DNA of 64,000 nt from Pollenia angustigena (taxonomy: Eukaryota; Arthropoda; Insecta; Diptera; Polleniidae): the NCBI GenBank assembly GCA_930367215.1, contig OV884056.1, positions 87,741,285 through 87,805,284 of the forward strand, in the 5' to 3' direction. How positions within the stretch are numbered: position 1 is the stretch's first letter; each line of letters begins with the position of its first letter. Positions 31,769 through 43,962 of this stretch are shown here, piece after piece. The notes under the pieces were generated by a model that was given only the letters and a program-made list of their open reading frames with translations, searched no databases and was not told the origin of the DNA. Position numbers and translations under genes: made by a program.

Positions 31769-32825
31769 TAAACAATATTACTCAAAGTTAGGAAAAATAG
31801 GACTTTGAAATTTTATCAAACATGGCAAACCAGAGTTTTCTGACTGCAGTTCTTAATAAGATATAACCAAAATAAAAAATAAAATTTTTTTTCATGAGAC
31901 ATATTTTCTGCATGTTAAGCTTAGCTAACATTTGTTATAAATGTAAATTGCATAGAACTCTTTGTAATATTTGAAATACTTGAATACATTTTATTTTTAT
32001 TATTCATTAAAAAAATAAACTTTTAACAACAAAAAAAAAAAAAAAACAGGATAAAAATTCAAAGCACCCCATTGTTTTATAATTATTTCCATTACTCCCT
32101 TAAAAAAGCCATATTGTATAAGAAACACCTAATAACTTATGGGGTGGTACAGAACAGTGTTCCTGAAATTCTTTTAGTTAAATTTTTTAATATTTTTATA
32201 GAAAGTTTATTATAAAGCAAAAATTGAAATAGCATCTTACTTAGTGAGCTCGAATAAAGTAATAAAACTATTATTTATATATTTAATACGGTCAGTTTTC
32301 ACTTGCCTGTTTTGTGATCAGTGTTTAAAATTTCATAACATAAGAATAGTACATATTCTTAAGCCTACTAATATAATGCCTGGAATAGAATAAAGGAGTT
32401 GTGGTAGTAGCTGAAGCTGACGAATGTTCTGTAGCGCAATAAAATTCAAAATTTCGAATTTCGCGCTTCAACTTCAACTGCAACGGTTACTACAACTACG
32501 TACTCTGTTGACACTACTGCATTTTTAATTTTTGAAAGCTTGCAATGCTATTCGTAACTTTGTACTACAGAGAAAATTCTGCTCCCCAATAAAGGGCGAT
32601 ATGCTACGTCCGACTAAACGAAAATACCAACAATGGCAGCGCTTATCCTAATACATATTGTCAAAATCAGATCGATCTGGCCACCTTTTTGCAATTTTTA
32701 TTCTCTTTTACTCTCTGTTTACAATTGTTTACATTGCTCTTTTAGAAAAAAATTTATTTTTTTTTATTTAGCCGATTGTCATTTGGTCTTTTGGGGAAAA
32801 CAGCTGCACACATCTAACCGCAAAA
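31769..32825. other. Intergenic region upstream of mRpS9
   Basis: AT-rich. A weak palindrome occurs at about 32394-32510 (GAGTTGTGGTAGTAGCTGAAG mirrored imperfectly by GTTACTACAACTACGTACTC). The mRpS9 promoter should lie in the last few hundred bases; no clear core motif is identified. Confidence 0.4.
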
Positions 32826-35800
32826 ATGGCTCTGCGTGTTTTTGGCATAAACTTTTTAAAAAATAATAAATATTTAACCAAAAACTTACAGCTATTCAAT
32901 AATGTCGTCATAACAAATGCAGTAAGTTCATTTTGAATTCAAATATATTGAGTTTTCTGAACAAATTTCAAAATTAAATGTTAAACACTAAACGCTTGCA
33001 TAATCTCTTTTTTCCATAATAGCAGCTCCAGCAACAAAATGTCAATTACAGCACAGAGGTAACAGTTCAAGCTGCTCCCTTGGCGGTTAAGAAAGAAAAA
33101 GTAAGTAAAGCTATGAAAGCCTATTTGGAACGTGCCCAAGAACATGATAAATTCATGAAAACACAACAATTAGAATATCAAATTGGAAAACGACATTTGG
33201 CCAACATGATGGGTGAAGACCCAGAGACATTTACGCAAGAGGATGTTAATGTAAGAATATTTAAGATACAAAAGTTTAATTGAATATATCATTGATTATA
33301 ATGATTATAGAACGCTATTGAATATTTATTTCCTTCGGGTATTTACGACAAAAAAGCCCGTCCAATTATGAAAAGACCCGAAGAAATATTTCCAGCACGC
33401 AAAGCAGCTGAATTTGATGAGACCGGTAGACCATTCCATAGTATGTTTTATACTGGCAATCCAAATTTCTTTAAATTATTATACGTACGTAAAGTAGTTG
33501 ATGGCACTTTTAAGTGATTGTGTAAAAATTTATATTATTTACATATTTAGGACATTGTTGAAGAACTCAATAAATTGTATGATTTGGAGGAACGTATGAT
33601 GCGCCGTGGCCAAAAACCAGATCCCAATCAAAAAGTGTAAGTAAACATTTATTAAGTAAAAGTAATGATTATAGATATTACAAATACATATTATCGTACG
33701 AAAAACAGAAAAAAGAAAGAACATTAAAATATGTAGTTAAATACAATCTGGTATAAATATTGATGTTTGACTATTGACTGCCTGCAGTCGTCAATAGCTT
33801 TGAGTGTTAAAAACCATCTGAAGAGATTGAGTGGTTGCAATTGAAACATGTAAGGGTAACCTGTCCGTGAAAGACTGATTCGATTCCCGCGGCAGTAAAG
33901 AATGAAAAATTACCAATAAATTTTAATTAATCTTAATTAATTTCATGTTGTAAATTCCTTTCTTCATAAAAATAATTTAATGAAAATTAAATTTGATGAA
34001 CTTTAGCCTAATTAAAATATCAATATTTGGATTAAAAAACCATAAACAGTTCAACAAAATAGCCACAATATTATTATTACATATAGAAATATGAATAGCT
34101 GAAGTACAAAGAATTTTTAAACCATACACCACCATAGGCGGGAAGAATTTTGGAACATACGATATAGCGACTTAAAGCTCATGAACAAGGCACAACATTT
34201 TTAATTACAGTTTGATGAAATTTTGTGTATAACTAGAAAAAATCACCCGAAATAAGCTTTTTCTTCCCTAAAAATCGCTTAAATTCGCATAAATCTTACG
34301 AGACTATATACGAAAATTGTTTTGGCCCTGAAAGATCTTTTAAAAATGTTATTGCCAAACTAAAGTAAAAAAACCATGCCTTATATGTACGAAAGCTGTC
34401 GTAAATTGTACGAAATCCTTTGTGATTTCTCACCACAAAATTCTTGCGTAAAACCTACAAAAGTACAAAATGCTTTAGTAAATAGAAAATTACTTTTTAA
34501 AATTAACGAATAAAAATTGTGTATTTTACGAAATATTTTATGCGTTTTCGTAATTTAATTGAAATACATATGGGCATTTCCTGGGGTCACGAACGTACGT
34601 TCGTACGCTTTTGATGTACAAATAATATAGAATACAAAACTTTTCCTAGCATTTTTTTTTTGCGATTCGATAGCATTTGGGTAGCTCTATGTTTAGTACA
34701 AAAGATGGATTTCATTGAGTTTAAGTTTTCATAATAAAATTATAAACGTGTGGTCACGAACGTACGCAATATAGAAGTGAACTTCGGCTGACAGTAGTGA
34801 AATATAAAAGTCTGCGTAATGAAACGGAATTTTAAAAAGTGATTAATTTATGTTAAAAGTGTACTAATGTAGGTCTCCGTCCAGTATTTACAAAATAAAA
34901 TATCTCTCTTGGTTTTTATTAAATTGGCTTATGTGCCGGTCGCGAACGTACGATTTTTCCATATGTTTTTTTATTATTATCACCATGCATTTTACCATAA
35001 ATGTCTTCAAATTTCTTTAACAAAAAAACTTAATACTCCTTTTACAATTGATTGTAATGGAGAGATTATGAAGAAAGAATGTAAACATAACATATTTTTT
35101 GCATGTAAAATAAGCATATAAAAATGTCTATAGAAGTAGAAAATACAGGAAATTATAAAATTTTCCAGTTTCCAGCCCAATTTTCTCAGGTAAAACAGCT
35201 CAGATATGCTAGGAAATTATTATTTTATAAGAACATAGACTTTTTTTCTAATAATAAACAATAAAAGACGATGATAATCAACATTTTGTTTTTTCATCCT
35301 GGTAGACCATTCTGGGGAAATGCCCATATGTAGCATTCTTATTATTTTGATTATTCTATATTCAAAAAAATCCTTGCTTAATTTTACAAAAGAAACTTTA
35401 ATAGTTATTATTTTCGTTGTTTTTACAAAAGTTTTGTATATACAATGTATATACAATAACATTTTCCCCAATATTGTGTTGGTTATCAATATGTCTTTCT
35501 TTGTTAAATGATTTTTGATGATTCCCAACAAACACGAAGCCAAAATTTTGATATGAAATGACTTTATCATTTGACATCAAACACAATTCTCAAACGTTTT
35601 TCAATTGTTTGATTTAACATTTAAATTCAAATTGATAATGATTTGAAAATAAACATTTGATATCAAATGTTTTATCAATTTGATGTCAAATGTTAAATTC
35701 AAATCAAAAATAAACTTAGCAATACTAAAGCGAAAAATAAATGTGATCATTGAAAATGGCGATTACCGTTACATTTTTTACTTTGTGGTTAAATGTGTTT

Positions 35801-38023
35801 TACTATTAAAAATAAATTTTTTATATTTTTAATTAGGCTTAAGTTCATGAAATTTAATTTTTCATTAAATTATTTTTATAAAGAAAGGAATTTTACAACA
35901 TGAAAATTAATTAAAATTGTTATTGATAATCTTTCATTCTTGACGTGGCTGAACTTAAGCCTAATTAAAAATATAAAAAAAAAATTTGTATTAAAAAACC
36001 ATAAATAGTTCAACAAAATAACCACAATACTAATTATTAAAAATAAATTTTAATATAAAGTGAACAGTTTATTTCTTGTAAAAATAAAAATTATTTGTTA
36101 GTAATTACAATAATTAAAAATACGAAAAAAAGGAAAATAAAACGGGAAAGTGGAGAAAGTTTGTTGAACGATCGCGGTGCTACAATCCTCAAAATAAAAG
36201 GGAGCCAAGTAGTTGTCTTTCCAAGAATTAGAGGACAGAAAGAACATTATAATAAATTTAAATTAAAAAAAATCCACATTTGAAAAATATTTGAGAATTA
36301 CGTAATCATTAATAATACTTATACATACTTACTCATTCTTATATTTTTTACTACTCCTCGACGTTTGGTCTGTTGAACCAAGTAAGAAGAAAGCAAATTG
36401 TTTTAAAAGGGACCGCCCACTACTAGATTTTATTTTGCATGACTCGCTGGAATTACCGCGGTTTAACTGTATATACGAAGCTTTTGTAAATACAGTGGAA
36501 TCTCGAAAAAGTTAATCTCAAGGTTAAGTTAACCGAATTTTAGCATCCATGTGCCGCTCTAAATTTTAATTTCCAGTAAACTTTTCTAAGCGAATTAATC
36601 AAAAAATGTAAAAATATCGGCATAAAATATTGGAAATCAGATAATATTTTCAGTGGAAAGCTTGAACAAAAATGTTTAAGGTATTTAAGAAGAAAATTTT
36701 CGGGGTTGTATTATGGTGTACTAATAATTACAAAAAAAAAATTGTAATTAAATTCTTAAGGCTGTGACAAATAGACCAGAATATTGAAGCAAGTTTGTTA
36801 CAATATTTCGAGAAACAAGGAATGTTTATTGTGCAATGATTTGTCCAATTTAAATATCAAGCAATGAACGGCTGGTAAATTTTAAGAAAAGTCACGGAAT
36901 TCAAAATCTGAAAATTTGTGAAGAACTCCTTTAAAGGTCCCGGCTGTATGTTGAAATGTGGTTTCCGAATACCCCAGATACAATGGGGAATAGGTTTGTA
37001 ACGTATTTATGTCACATATAGTCCGGAATTGTTTGCTATTGCCTGATCGATCAATAAATGGCTAAAATATGAGTTTAAAACCACGACTGCCTCTAATTTT
37101 ACCCATTAATTCCTTGCTTTTTTTTAATGTATATTTGAAGAACGGCAAAAGCCAATGTTTCCAAATAAGGTACACGCATCTTGATTATCAATACACAACA
37201 TCCTACAACATGTTGGCGTTTTTAGATAAGTGGGCGTGGACCAAAATAGATTTATTTAAATTTACAGAATGGTTTTTATATAACTTTCTGTTCTTATCGC
37301 ATCATGATGAAGGGTATATAAGATTAGCACTCTGGTTTATTTAATTTTTTTTCCACATTTTTAAACGCAAAATGTACCCAACATTTTTTTTTTAATTACT
37401 TCTGATAATGTGCATTAGTTTGTGAGTGGTCTAAGATTCTGCATTAAGTAAGGTGAAGGCTATAAAGATTCGGCATAGTTGAATAAAACATTTGTATTTG
37501 TTTTTATATAAATTTTGATGCACTAAACATGATTTCTGTATTAAACTCGTAACTGAAATATAACTTAAAAACGCTTTCTTTTCGCAGAGATTTAACTGGA
37601 TTCAATTGGATTACCAAAGAACAAATGGAATTAAATTTAGTAGAAAAAATCTCCGATATTGAATTTAATAGTTTTATAGCTTCAATGGAAAGATTAGCCT
37701 CCCATCCCTATTCATATAAATGTAAAGAGTTTATTGATAAATTCACAAAACCTTTAATAGATAAATCAAGTCAATTGGAAATTCCTAAACCTCAAATTGA
37801 TGAGCAAGGTCGTCAATTTATTACCACATACGGTAAGTGTGAGAAATAATTGACACGAGTTGTAGCAATTATTTGATTTTTTTTATATATATTTATATTT
37901 ATTTCAGAATGTCTTCGTAAAACCGCCCGTGCTGATGTAACAATTTATGTTCCTGGTACTGGCAACATTTCCATTAATGGCAAAGATATATCATATTTTG
38001 ATGATGTACAACCGCGGGAACAG
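32826..38023 (+). CDS. mRpS9: Mitochondrial ribosomal protein S9 (uS9m), 3' end not found
   Basis: Component of the small subunit of the mitochondrial ribosome. Exons 32826-32921, 33023-33250, 33311-33484, 33551-33636, 37588-37832, 37908-38023 join in consistent phase to 315 codons. The N-terminus ([20 protein letters not shown]) is basic and aliphatic, as for a mitochondrial presequence. Then come [67 protein letters not shown] and [17 protein letters not shown]. The uS9 fold begins at [20 protein letters not shown] with [18 protein letters not shown]. The usual last part (about 80 residues with the GGG.SGQ.GAIR and RRERKKPGQ.GARRK motifs) should follow the donor CAG|GTGAGT at 38024 but is absent from the window. 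Intron 4 is about 4 kb and repeat-filled. Confidence 0.88.
34566..35331. mobile_element. TIR element with repeated GTCACGAACGTACG
   Basis: Inverted ends ACATATGGGCATTTCC (34566-34581) and GGAAATGCCCATATGT (35316-35331), 16 of 16 matching. GTCRCGAACGTACG occurs at 34586, 34753 and 34939. About 766 bp, no coding sequence, superfamily unknown. Confidence 0.7.
36930..37345 (-). repeat. mini-me-like fragment (copy F)
   Basis: Shares the TTTATGTCACATATAGTCC and CACGACTGCCTCTAATTTT phrases with copy E and ends GATGAAGGGTATATAAG. It lacks the (GTCY)n tract and the other terminus. Confidence 0.6.
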
Positions 38024-38139
38024 GTGAGTGAAAATAAAGTTTATATATGTATTCTTAATTTGAATATCTGTAAGAAAAACTTTAATATTTAAAGTTAAAT
38101 AATAATATGATACATGAGGGCCATATGTAGTGGCAGTTT

Positions 38140-38590
38140 GATTTAAACAAAAGTCTAATTTGATGGTAATTTAAAAAAAATACAACGGAGGGGATACTGG
38201 ATCACATTGTCATGGAGTGTGGTGACAATTTAAGTCGTAAGTCAGGCAGCGTTCAGAGCATTGACAGGTTATACTGTAAACCTGTCCTAGAATATAGGGT
38301 CTCGGACAGAAATAGCTGGGAGATACGTTTCACGATGAACTGAGGGATTATCGCTGGATGTAATCCAGTCTATCTACTGGGTTTTATCAGGGACATAGGC
38401 CGGTTATTTTTGATGAGGGGACTGTAGGGAAAGTATCGTTCTCTGATATTTATCTTAACTCTATCTATCAATTCTTTTTTTCTCTCCTTCTTCTTCCTCT
38501 ACGTTGAAGGGATTCACAATTGACCGCTTTGGTCTCCGGGTGGAAGTGTGCCCTTGCGCGCGCTACACTTCTTAACATAACCTAAAAAAA
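38140..38590 (+). repeat. LINE 3' tail fragment
   Basis: Contains CACATTGTCATGGAGTGTGG and, near its end, GTTGAAGGGATTCACAAT, TGCGCGCGCTACACTTC and ACATAACCTAA. The GAAGGGATTCACAAT phrase recurs in the tail at 42540, so both are 3' untranslated regions of one LINE type. No coding domain. Confidence 0.5.
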
Positions 38591-39357
38591 TACTTGAGTT
38601 TTCAAAGACATACGGATGAATGTTGGAGAAACTGAATACTTTAATAGGATTATAATTTTTTTTATAGACACATTAAGTCCGCAACAAAATTATAATTAGT
38701 TTATTTATTTTATGGATCATTTCTATTAATGCATACGAAAAAAAAATGATTTCTATTCGTTAGGGAAGTAGCTATCAAAAGTTTTAATACTAACACGGAC
38801 ATTTAAAAGTAACTGCGTTTTAATTGTCACACTTCCAGTAATTTGTATAAAATAAGATTTGCCGTATTTTTGAGAAAAATCAAAAACAATTTTTTATTTT
38901 AATGTAAATATTTAAACTTTATAAAAATAAGTAAAACAAACTGCTAGCGTCTAAATGGACTGAACGTGACTTTTATTTGTTGATTTTAAGAAACATACAT
39001 TCATACATAAGTACATAAGTATGTATATCTTTTACTGCTTTGATGTTATAACTATCAAGTAAAAATTTCCTTTGTTAAAGGAAGAGCTTGCTCTTCATTC
39101 TTTATTTTAATTTGATAACGATTCGTCCTTTAAAAAACGTGAATTCTTGTGATAACAGCCGACCTACTTAAGTGGTATTTAGTCATAAATTTTGCTTCTA
39201 GACAGGGAAACATTTGGAAGGGAAACATTTTGTTTAATAGCAAATTACGGGTGGGGAAGTGGGATTAGTTTTGTGTTCGGTACTCGGCGACACGTTTTGT
39301 TCTCATTTTCTTTGTTGACATTTACTTTGCTTTTTGACAAAAAAGTAACAATATTAG

Positions 39358-40156
39358 GTGCGTTTGAGTACTTTTGCAGTAAAATGCAGTAAATGAGTAA
39401 ACTGAAAAAAATTCTCTCACAAAATGCTGTTGTCCAAAAAAGTACGCGAACGCAAAATTTGTAAAAATTCGTAAAATAAAGGCAACAGCTGATGGCAAAT
39501 AATTGAAGTGTTGAAAAATAATGACACTTTTGACTACTTAACTCGTTTTTTTATCGGTACTCGATTAAATACTTTTTATAACACGAACAGTTTTGGAAAA
39601 TACAAACAAACTATTTAAAGTTATCTTTCATATTTGTTTGTTTTTTATTTTATTTGATTTTACTAATTTATAGCGGGTTAAATTATTTAAAAGAACATGA
39701 ATAATTTTTTTGCTATTATTGATTACTTTAGTACCCAATTACTTCACACTTTTACAACTCTAAAAAATTAGCATAACAAAAAAAATTTCAAAAGTTTGTA
39801 TTTAGCCAAATAAATGCTTCACAAACAAGTTTAATTAATTAATATTTATTCACTTTTTGTTTTGGTTTAATTTTTATTTCAACTTTTCTTTTATTTAACA
39901 ATTTTTTCACAATTTGTATGCTTTTTATTTGTTTCTTTTGTTTGTTTACCTTTTGAAACATATGTTTTTTTAATTTACTAAATTTTACTGCAAAAATTTC
40001 TGCAGTAAACATTTGTTAATACTCAGACAAGATCTGTCACTTTTCGCTCTCAATTTATGTTCTCAATTACTGCATTTTGTGTACTCGAACGCAATTTTGT
40101 AAAATGCAGTAAGTTTAGTAAAAAATAGTAAAAACTTTTGTGTTCTCGAACGCAAC
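39358..40156. mobile_element. 800-bp TIR element
   Basis: Ends GTGCGTTTGAGTAC and, inverted, GTTGCGTTCGAGAAC. Subterminal repeats CGAACGCAA (39450, 40085, 40147) and TGCAGTAA occur at both sides. AT-rich, non-coding. Confidence 0.6.
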
Positions 40157-40754
40157 TATTAACAGAATGTTTCCGGCAACATGTTCGTCTGTGTGACTGC
40201 GAATGAAAAAACAAAAGAGAATTCCAGATGCTTTTTTCCAAAGTTACTGCGTGATCTTTGGTTTTGTATTGGAGGATGAAATTCGTTCAACTATGTTGAG
40301 CGTCCAATTTGAATTTCAGTTACGTTTCGAGTTGAGCAAATTTTGTGCAACAGTCCAGAAGATTTTGATAAGAAATCGCCATATTTAAAAAAAAAATCGG
40401 CATTATCGGCACTTTAATTTAAAAAATCGGCAAATTTAAAATACCTCTTTTAAATAAATTTTTTTGGAAATGTATAACTTAAATTCTCACGTTTTAAATC
40501 TGAATTTTTGCCAAAAAGCTTGCAAATTTACTTAACTTCCTTACATTAGATTGGTTATCGGATAAAGCTACATCATCCTCAATTCCGTATATTCTTAAAA
40601 GAATAATTTTTTTATTAAAATTATTTTTATTGATAGAGAATATAAATTTAGCTTACCCTTTACTCCTTTGTAAGCGTCTATTCATCTTCAAACTCAAATA
40701 TAAAGTTCTTTATATTTTCCTTATAGAAAAAGATATTTTAACCGATGGCTTTTA
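40157..40754. other. AT-rich spacer, nothing recognised
   Basis: Low-complexity AT-rich sequence with AAAATCGGCA repeats near 40395-40435; the same phrase recurs at 42300-42360 on the other side of copy C, so copy C appears inserted in an older repeat. Confidence 0.4.
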
Positions 40755-42164
40755 ATACCCTCCACCACAATTAGTTGTGAAGAAGGTATACTATGTTTGT
40801 CATTCCGTGTGAAACTTTTTTATTATTCATCTTAGACCCCATAAAGTATATATATATTCTGGGTCCTTGAGTAATTCTAAGTCGATTTAGCCATGTCCGT
40901 CTGTCTGACCGTCTGTCCGTCTGTTCGAAAAACTCAAAAGAAATAAACAAACTTGGTGTCAAATTGCTTGTAGTCATCCTAAGCAGTTTGAGATTGAAAT
41001 CCAGCAAAATCGGTTCGGTAGCATCAGAGCTATGAATCAAAATGTGGAACCAACACTTTAAAAAACTGATAATTTTGTTACAAAAACTAACATAAACGGT
41101 GGAATAATGCACAGAATCATATAAGATATTGAAAAATTCGTTTTATTCGACTGGAAATCACGCTGTAAAATTTCGTGAAGATCCGTCCATAATTTACCCT
41201 AGGCCCCATATATAAACCCTACTCCCGGAGAACAGTTTAGTCCGCCTTAATTGGCTGTGATATCATAATAGAAATTGGTACGTCACAGTTTTATAGGACT
41301 AGAAATGACACTGTGAAATTTCGTGAAGATCGGTCCATGATTTACCCTAGGCCCCATATAAAGCCCACTCTGGTAGAATAATTAAATACGCCTAAAACCG
41401 TAGCAGATAGAGATATTGCGGTAAACTTTCTTCCGGCTTACTGAGCTACCTAAATAAGTGCGGAAGCGTTTTTTGTATGTCAAAACTTCTCATTTGCATA
41501 CAATTTATACGAAACAAACCATTAGAATGCGAATTAGAAACCACCCGGCTGATAAATCTTATTTTACAGATCGCTATGTCGGTTTGTTTTATTGAAATTG
41601 TATTTAAATAAAATTTTAATTTTTAAAAAAACGCTTGCCGCTTTTGTTTAGGTTGTTCAGTTAGCTTCATATGGCCAGAAAAAATGTTATGCAATTTTGT
41701 GATATACGGTGCATAATTTACCTTAGATCCCATTTTTGCAGCCTTCTGAAATTCACTGCAAACGCTAAAACTAATTGTTACGTAGTATTGCAATTTATGT
41801 TTTTTAATACCAGAAATCACTCTGCAGAATTTTTGAATGATTGGTTCATAGCTTACCATGGCTCCAATATAAATCCCCCCCCCCCCCCCCCCTGAACATC
41901 GTTTAAGTTCGGCTAAAACTGTTTCGAATCATGATATTTTACTCAAGCTATTTAAAATTGCTAAAAAAAAGCATTAAACTTTTTGATTGTCGGTCAATAA
42001 TTTTATATAGGTCTAAACCGCAACCAATTTTAATGCAGATGTCTGTTTTTATAAAGATAATAATAATAAATAGACATCATACAGGTAATACTCCTAAAAC
42101 ATTCGAGCTGTCGGTGGAGGGTATCAAAGATTCGGCACAGCCGAATATAGCACTCTAACTTGTT
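40755..42164 (-). mobile_element. 153-bp-array dispersed repeat, copy C
   Basis: Reverse orientation. Begins ATACCCTCCACCACAATTAG, followed by the core and (GTCY)n at 40895-40925. About two 153-bp-type units remain (CCGGAGAACAGTTTAG near 41226). It ends with ATTCGGC-ACA-GCCGAAT and AGCACTCTAACTTGTT. It shares the extra segment of copy B (41600-42090 against 7440-7790). An uninterrupted C run of about 18 lies at 41876-41893. Confidence 0.75.
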
Positions 42165-42359
42165 TTCTTTAATTTGGATTTAGTTCTTTCATTCTTCATT
42201 GTTGAACATTTTTCAAATGAAATTTTAAAAATATACCAAAACAAACAAAAAGTTACCATGTTTTAGTCGTTTATTAAAAAAATCGCAATTTTTTGAACAA
42301 AAAATCTGCACATTGATAATTTAGAGGCACAAAATCGGCAAAATGCCGATAAATTGGAA

Positions 42360-42556
42360 ATATGGCAGGCCTGTTCCTATGTTAAATAATACATAGTGTG
42401 CAGAAATGGCTAGGCGGGCGCTTCCTAGGCGAGTTAGCGAGCTCTCTCAAGATGTATTATTCAAAACTTGCAAGGGTTCGTAATGGGTAGGAGTATGAGG
42501 GTTATTTTTCTTTATTTTTTCATTCCTATAAGTTTATTATTGAAGGGGTTCACAAT
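42360..42556 (+). repeat. LINE 3' tail, interrupted by a hAT element
   Basis: Ends TTATTATTGAAGGGGTTCACAAT and resumes after 43781 with GGTTCCTAATAAAGGG. The phrase matches the tail at 38.5 kb. The split is explained by the hAT insertion at 42557. Confidence 0.5.
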
Positions 42557-43773
42557 CAGTGATGCCAACTTTTTGAGAGCAAAAAGCACTTTAAAATTTA
42601 AAAAAAACACTAAAAAGCACTATTTTGAACGAAACAAAGCGTAAAAAAGCACTAAGTCATTTTTACAATATAATTAAACACAAAACAAGTTGCATGCCGA
42701 ATATTATATACCTCCAAAATTTAAAAAAAGGCGACAGCGTTGATGGGTGACCATTTTCATTTAAAATTAAATAATAATATAAATATATTTCATCCAAATC
42801 ATTTGAATCATCATCATCTGAGGCTCGATTTTCGTAGCTTGAAAAAATCTGGCCTGTTGCAATTACCAAAAATTTTCAATGACCGACCATTGTTTATAAA
42901 ACTTAATGACAATCCATATTTTAAAAAAAACTTTATAGCTTAGCGTTGAAATAAATCTAAATTAAAATCGTGCATAGTTTTATAAAACAATTGGCGTATG
43001 ATATTATCAAATTATATCAACCTATGTACGCTTCTGAATAAAGAACTCACATATGGTGTAAAATAGAAAAACATGTATGTTTGTATTTTGATACTTAGTC
43101 AAACCTTTTTGCAATAGCACTAGAGGTAGAAGTGCACGACACGCGGTTACGAGGAGACTAGGGTCGTGCGTTTGAAAACTAAAGCGCATTAAAATGGCAG
43201 GTTCTGTCAGCTGTTTTTTTGTTTTTTTAGTCTTTGCATTCTTTTATACGGTTTCCGACTGCATGATTTTTAACTCTTCAAAACGTTTTTTCTACATGAT
43301 TCAAAATCGTTGTTCATTTTTCAATTCAGAACTGCCAATATTTTTCAAGCCATTTTCAATTTTTGAAACAGTGTCTACATCTTTAAAAAAATGTTTACCG
43401 AAAACAAATACATTGTTTTAATTACGATTACTAAATATGTTGTCAGCGCTAAAAAGTGCAACGTTTTGTAAAATTTCCAAATTAATAGGAAGCCTAGCTC
43501 TAACCTCGTAAATATAGTTTTTAGTAAAACCAATGCAACTTTCTTTCATCCTTTGAAATCTTAAAATCTTTACAGGCCTTCTCAAAATTGTACCCCAAAT
43601 AGCAAATCTCGTCTAAATCATCCTCTATATAATCGATATTTTAAAAAATGGTAGAAAAAAAATAAATGTTGTAAAAGCTTTTTCTTAGTTTGGCACTATG
43701 GATAAAATTTTGGCGTTTTGAGCCATCAAAAAGCACCATAAATAGTGCCAAAAGCACTAAGTTGGCATCACTG
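42557..43773. mobile_element. hAT-type non-autonomous element
   Basis: Termini CAGTGATGCCAACTT and AAGTTGGCATCACTG are perfect inverted repeats. The 8-bp duplication TTCACAAT is at 42549-42556 and 43774-43781. AAAAAGCACT-type motifs recur near both ends. No intact transposase. Confidence 0.85.
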
Positions 43774-43962
43774 TTCACAATGGTTCCTAATAAAGGGCTG
43801 CTTGAACAAATTAATTCATAAACATATTGAAATGTTTATCCACTAAAGTTCGTGTTTGAATAAAATTGGGCTTAAAATAAAATTTACATTGAAAGCAATT
43901 TACAATTTACATTGATAGCAAAGACAATTTGTTTTTTTTTTTGTTATTTTACTATTAATGTA

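Larger units (their letters stand above)
33637..37587 (+). other. mRpS9 intron 4, repeat-filled
   Basis: A 3.95-kb intron. It holds a tRNA-like segment near 33820-33895, AT-rich repeat pieces at 33900-34130 and inverted at 35830-36060 (shared phrases TAAAAAACCATAAA and GTTCAACAAAATA), a TIR element at 34566-35331, an AT-rich tract of CATTTGA/TCAAATG palindromes at 35510-35700, a pogo-like end TA|CAGTGGAATCTCG at 36490, and mini-me-like remnants at 36930-37345. Confidence 0.6.

Noticed and set aside
33023..33028. Tandem NAGNAG acceptor (TAGCAG) at mRpS9 exon 2 as a regulated splice choice
   Set aside because: Possible, but it would change a single Gln near the presequence, and the sequence gives no sign of regulation.
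35220..35570. 116-codon minus-strand ORF
   Set aside because: It crosses the right end of the TIR element at 35331, so it is not a natural unit.
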